Part shown: piece after piece, positions 4,385-7,219 of the stretch
Layout of the letters: each line of letters begins with the position of its first letter
Numbering within the stretch: the stretch's first letter is position 1
Source of the DNA: Deltaproteobacteria bacterium
Lineage (GTDB): Bacteria > Myxococcota > XYA12-FULL-58-9 > JAUUZB01
DNA length: 7,219 nt
Reading direction: 5' to 3'
Assembly (NCBI GenBank): GCA_030590185.1
Contig: JAUUZB010000173.1
Coordinates: forward strand, 1 to 7,219
The notes under the pieces: generated by a model
The model's database searches: none
The model's input: only the letters and a program-made list of their open reading frames with translations
Told to the model about the DNA's origin: nothing
Program-made: the position numbers and the translations under genes

Positions 4385-7219
4385 TCAACGGGTGATCACG
4401 ACCCTGAGCGGGTCGTTCCAAATCTTCTGATCGTTAGTATAGTAAAGATAAGCCCGCGACGCCGGCCCGGTGTACTCCCCCGGTACGTTAGCGACCAGGT
4501 CGAGGGGAATCTCTTTGGTCTCGCCCGGTTTGAAGTCGCTGAAGTAGAGGATCACCTCACGGGCTCGGGTTTCGTAGAAGGCGATCAGCTTCTTCTCCAT
4601 CAACTCCTTGAGCTGCCAGTTCTGGTGGGTGAGCCCGCCCGGGACGCCGATGCGCGCCAGGGTCATCGGCTGTCCGCTCTGGGTCTTGTTGGTCACCCGC
4701 ACGGTGACCCGCACGTTCTCGCCCATGCGCATCTGCTTTTTGGCCATGGTGGTCTCGAGGTCCAGCACGACCTCCGGGTGGTTGGCCGGCTTGAGGGTCC
4801 GGAAGTCGATCCCCAAGGCATAGGGCAGCTCGGTGCCGCCGCTGTGGCCGATCTTCACCTCGTTGATCCCCTCCTTGTAGAAGCGTCCGAGATCCTCGAA
4901 CACCAGGGGCTCCCGCCGGCCCGCCTCATAGGCGAGCTCACCGGCCTTCTGGCCGTTGATGGTGACGCTCACCGTGCCGGGGGTCTGGGTCATGCGGCTG
5001 AGGGTGGCGTAGGTGGTCAGCGCCTTGAGGGCGAGGACCGTCGCCTGGGTCGCGCCCCAGGAGCCGTGACCGCCGCGGCTGTCGTAGAGCCACTTTACGC
5101 CGCGGCGTACCGGGTCGGCGTGGCCGTTGGTCTTGAGCAGCGCCAACACCGTGAGCGCCGTGGTCTCGACCTTCAGGTTGCTGCCGGTGCTGCGGGTGAT
5201 GCTGTGCTTGGCCCCCACCCAGCTACCATCCTCCTGCTGCATGCCGACCAGTCGCAAGGCCGCCGTCATACCCGCCTCGCGACGGGCCGGGACGTTGAGC
5301 AGGATGTTGGTCGCCAAGGCGAGTAGGTACGGATCTTGGCTGTTCTGGGCAGCCCGGGCCTGGGCGTCGATCTCGACCCCGGCGTCGGTGAAGCCGGCCT
5401 CGGTCATGGCGTAGACGATGTAGCCGCTAGTGATCTCCGGGTCGGCGCGACCGAAGCTATCGAGGGCCTTGCTGTCCCGCTTGAAGCCACCCTGGCCGTC
5501 GCGGCGGCTCATCAGCCACTTGACGGTGCGCGCCAGCATGCGGTCGTCGACGTCGGGATAAACCGATTTCATATCGGTGAACTCGAGCACACCGTAGGCG
5601 GTCAAGGCCTCGTGGGCCGGCATGCGTCCGAACCACTCGTAGCCCTTCTCGCCGCTCTCGAAGCCGACCAAGCGCTTGTAGCCCTTGTCCAAGACCGTCT
5701 TGATGCGGGACACCAGGGCTGGGTCGGCGATGTCGTTCGACTGGAGATACTGCATCACCATGATGTTCGGGTAGTTGGAGCTGCTGGTCTGCTCGAAGCA
5801 GCCGTAGGGCTCGCGGATCATGCCTTCGATGCCGGAGAGCAGGGTGGCGGTCGGGCTGGCGTAGAGGGTCAGCTTGCCCTCGATCGTGCCGAGCATGGCA
5901 GCGCCGAGATCGAAGCTGTGCTTGGCGCTCTGCTGCAGGGTGCCGCTGGCCGACAGCGTCATGGGGAAACCGAGGGGCTCCACCTTGACCTCGCGCTCGA
6001 ACTCATCCTCGAGGCCGCCGGCGTTGGCCCGGAAGCTGACCTTGGACTTGCCGCGTTGACCGATCACGGTGAGCGGAAAAAAGAGGCTCTCGCGTTTGTT
6101 GGCGGCCAGGCCCTGGCCCGAGAGCTTGATCTCGACGTCGAGCCGCAACAGCTTGCCAAAGGAGGACCTGAGCTCGACCGGCAGGTTGCGATCGCGATCG
6201 TTGGTCAAGGTGAGCGGCAGGAGGATCTTGTCACCGGCGCTCACCTCCAGCGGCAGCTTGGCCGCCATGCTGAAGGGCAGGCTCGACTTGAACACCTTCT
6301 CGGTACGCCCCACCACGCCGCCGCCCGCCCCCTCGGCGAAGACGCGGAAGGAGGTCACCGCATCGGAGAGATAGAAGGTGACGGTCGCCTTGCCCTTCTT
6401 GTCGGTCTTGACCTGGGGCGCCCAGTGGATGGTGTCGCGGAAGTCGTTGCGGGCGCCGGTGTACTCGCCGGAGTAATCCGGCGCGGGGAAGACCCGCACC
6501 GGCGAGTAGCTGGGCGGACGGGGTCCCCGGCGGTCCCGGCGCTTCTGCATCCTCGCACCACCGCGGGCCATGCCGCCACGACCAACGACGGCGCCGAGGT
6601 CCTCACGGTCGGCCATGCCGGCCATGCCGGCCATGTCATCGTCGAAGGCCTCCTCCGCCATCATCACCGGCATCGGCTCCATCACCTCACCGGCGGCCAG
6701 AGCCGGCTCCATCGGTGCCTCCATCGCCGGCATCGCCTTGGCCTCCGCTCGGGCCGGCTGGGGTGCGGGCGCGCGGGCCGGGGCGGCGGCGGGTGGCGGT
6801 GGTGGTGCTGCCCGGGGACGCGCCGCACGGGGTGGGACCGCACGGCCTGGTCGTTTCATCGCCTTGCCGCCGGCCTTGCGGGCCTTGGGGGGTGGGGCGG
6901 CCCGTGGGACCATTTGATCCCGCACCGGGCTCCGGGTCATCTCCGCCTCATCCAACCCCTCCGTGACCGGCTCCGGCGTCGCCAACAGCGGTCGCCAATC
7001 AAACCGGCGGTAACCGCGGGTGCCCATCAAGAGGTCCAACGAGCGCGGCGCCTTCTTCTTGGTCAGCTTGAAGAAGAAGTTCGGCTCTTCGATCTTGCCC
7101 GGCAGCTCCGGCTCCAACAGCACGCGGCTGAGCAGGTGGCCGGTCTTGTCGTCGGCAAAGCTGATCACCGTGTCATCGACCACCGCCAGCGCGATCTCCG
7201 CCGGCAGCGGCTGGCCATC
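4385..7219 (-). CDS. Alpha-2-macroglobulin family protein with thioester, 5' part cut off
   Basis: Only the C-terminal 944 codons are in the window. The frame stays open to the right edge with family-like sequence (LPAEIALAVVDDTVISF), so the GTG at 7183 is not the true start; full-length relatives are commonly about 1,500-2,000 residues. Residues are numbered here from the codon at 7219. Order: the end of the VDDT-containing segment (1-75); a low-complexity Pro/Ala, Met/acidic and Gly/Arg linker (about 105-242); the central alpha-2-macroglobulin domain with HWAPQVKTDKKG and LSDAVTSFRVFAEG (259-297); the thioester motif PYGCFEQT with Cys474; an alpha/alpha-toroid thioester domain with GYEWFG, HEALTAYG and GSWGATQATVLALKAL; and C-terminal beta domains ending in VVITR. 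Cys474 is the only cysteine visible. Family members trap proteases, which cleave a bait region and are then bound by the thioester; bacterial ones act in the periplasm. Location and lipoprotein status cannot be seen because the N-terminus is missing. The radical SAM gene follows 26 bp downstream. Confidence 0.93.
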   Translation of the reverse strand, partial: DGQPLPAEIALAVVDDTVISFADDKTGHLLSRVLLEPELPGKIEEPNFFFKLTKKKAPRSLDLLMGTRGYRRFDWRPLLATPEPVTEGLDEAEMTRSPVRDQMVPRAAPPPKARKAGGKAMKRPGRAVPPRAARPRAAPPPPPAAAPARAPAPQPARAEAKAMPAMEAPMEPALAAGEVMEPMPVMMAEEAFDDDMAGMAGMADREDLGAVVGRGGMARGGARMQKRRDRRGPRPPSYSPVRVFPAPDYSGEYTGARNDFRDTIHWAPQVKTDKKGKATVTFYLSDAVTSFRVFAEGAGGGVVGRTEKVFKSSLPFSMAAKLPLEVSAGDKILLPLTLTNDRDRNLPVELRSSFGKLLRLDVEIKLSGQGLAANKRESLFFPLTVIGQRGKSKVSFRANAGGLEDEFEREVKVEPLGFPMTLSASGTLQQSAKHSFDLGAAMLGTIEGKLTLYASPTATLLSGIEGMIREPYGCFEQTSSSNYPNIMVMQYLQSNDIADPALVSRIKTVLDKGYKRLVGFESGEKGYEWFGRMPAHEALTAYGVLEFTDMKSVYPDVDDRMLARTVKWLMSRRDGQGGFKRDSKALDSFGRADPEITSGYIVYAMTEAGFTDAGVEIDAQARAAQNSQDPYLLALATNILLNVPARREAGMTAALRLVGMQQEDGSWVGAKHSITRSTGSNLKVETTALTVLALLKTNGHADPVRRGVKWLYDSRGGHGSWGATQATVLALKALTTYATLSRMTQTPGTVSVTINGQKAGELAYEAGRREPLVFEDLGRFYKEGINEVKIGHSGGTELPYALGIDFRTLKPANHPEVVLDLETTMAKKQMRMGENVRVTVRVTNKTQSGQPMTLARIGVPGGLTHQNWQLKELMEKKLIAFYETRAREVILYFSDFKPGETKEIPLDLVANVPGEYTGPASRAYLYYTNDQKIWNDPLRVVITR
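5789..5803 (-). other. Thioester motif GCFEQ of the macroglobulin
   Basis: These five codons encode Gly-Cys-Phe-Glu-Gln. The motif corresponds to GCGEQ in complement C3 and human alpha-2-macroglobulin and to CLEQ in the E. coli protein; Cys and Gln form the internal thioester. The surrounding PYG...TSSSNYPN fits the family. Confidence 0.88.
6494..6907 (-). repeat. Low-complexity linker inside the macroglobulin gene
   Basis: This encodes about 138 residues of biased composition between the VDDT segment and the central macroglobulin domain. Three blocks follow each other in protein order: a Pro/Ala/Arg/Lys block (nt 6907-6743, with a run of five Pro); a Met-rich acidic block (6742-6608, ten Met within 40 residues); and a Gly/Arg-rich basic block (6607-6518). 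The frame is continuous, so this is not a frameshift. In position it lies near where the bait region is found in this family, but that equivalence is an inference. Confidence 0.7.
6610..6636 (-). repeat. 9-bp tandem repeat, three copies
   Basis: Three head-to-tail copies of CGGCCATGC (the last ending in T) encode the Met-Ala-Gly repeats of DDDMAGMAGMAD in the macroglobulin linker. Being a multiple of three, copy changes would keep the frame. Confidence 0.75.

Noticed and set aside
2928..4430. 500-codon open frame on the plus strand, over the end of lnt and antisense to the radical SAM gene
   Set aside because: It lies opposite a gene with clear catalytic motifs, and its translation is Arg/Asp/His/Gly-rich with no recognisable domain. 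It is a typical shadow frame of GC-rich DNA.
4388..4450. Aromatic and Asn/Asp-rich C-terminus of the macroglobulin (YLYYTNDQKIWND) as a cyclophane-type substrate for the SPASM enzyme
   Set aside because: To my knowledge this fits the normal last beta domain of the family rather than a peptide tail, so the motif match carries little weight.
4349..5326. 325-codon open frame on the plus strand, antisense to the macroglobulin gene
   Set aside because: It lies opposite conserved macroglobulin domains, with His/Gly/Leu-rich composition and no motif. Shadow frame.
7181..7183. GTG as start of the macroglobulin gene
   Set aside because: The frame continues without a stop to the window edge and encodes family-like sequence (LPAEIALAVVDD) before this codon, so the gene begins outside the window.

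Overview
This is a GC-rich window in which coding sequence fills almost everything. It suggests a Gram-negative bacterium with a lipoprotein-bearing outer envelope. The large alpha-2-macroglobulin protein has motifs (GYEWFG, HEALTAYG, GCFEQ) that I associate with Myxococcota/Deltaproteobacteria and relatives. This taxonomic reading is an inference from protein style and codon bias; no 16S or other marker is present.

Layout, left to right. (1) Minus strand, 1-148: the first 49 codons of a predicted lipoprotein, running off the left edge. (2) Minus strand, 145-1662: a 505-residue transporter of the major facilitator superfamily, most like the POT/PTR peptide-transporter branch. Its stop overlaps the lipoprotein start (ATGA), so the two form a coupled operon. 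(3) 1663-1770: a 108-bp divergent intergenic region, the only real non-coding stretch. (4) Plus strand, 1771-3336 (possible longer start at 1711): apolipoprotein N-acyltransferase, Lnt, with all expected catalytic residues. (5) Minus strand, 3285-4358: a complete radical SAM enzyme with a C-terminal SPASM domain. It converges on lnt, and the two genes overlap by 52 bp at their 3' ends. (6) Minus strand, 4385-7219: the C-terminal 944 codons of an alpha-2-macroglobulin family protein with a thioester motif. It continues beyond the right edge.

How the genes may work together. The alpha-2-macroglobulin gene is followed, 26 bp later on the same strand, by the radical SAM/SPASM gene, so the two are probably co-transcribed. 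Bacterial alpha-2-macroglobulins are periplasmic or surface protease traps and are often lipoproteins, and Lnt completes lipoprotein acylation. Lnt next to a predicted lipoprotein and an alpha-2-macroglobulin therefore makes a loose cell-envelope theme. The most interesting point is the pairing of a thioester protein, whose only visible cysteine is the thioester cysteine, with a SPASM-type peptide-modifying enzyme. No precursor peptide fits between them. Whether the enzyme acts on the macroglobulin, on a distant substrate, or is merely a neighbour cannot be decided from this window.

I see no tRNA or rRNA gene, CRISPR array, insertion sequence, convincing intrinsic terminator or origin.
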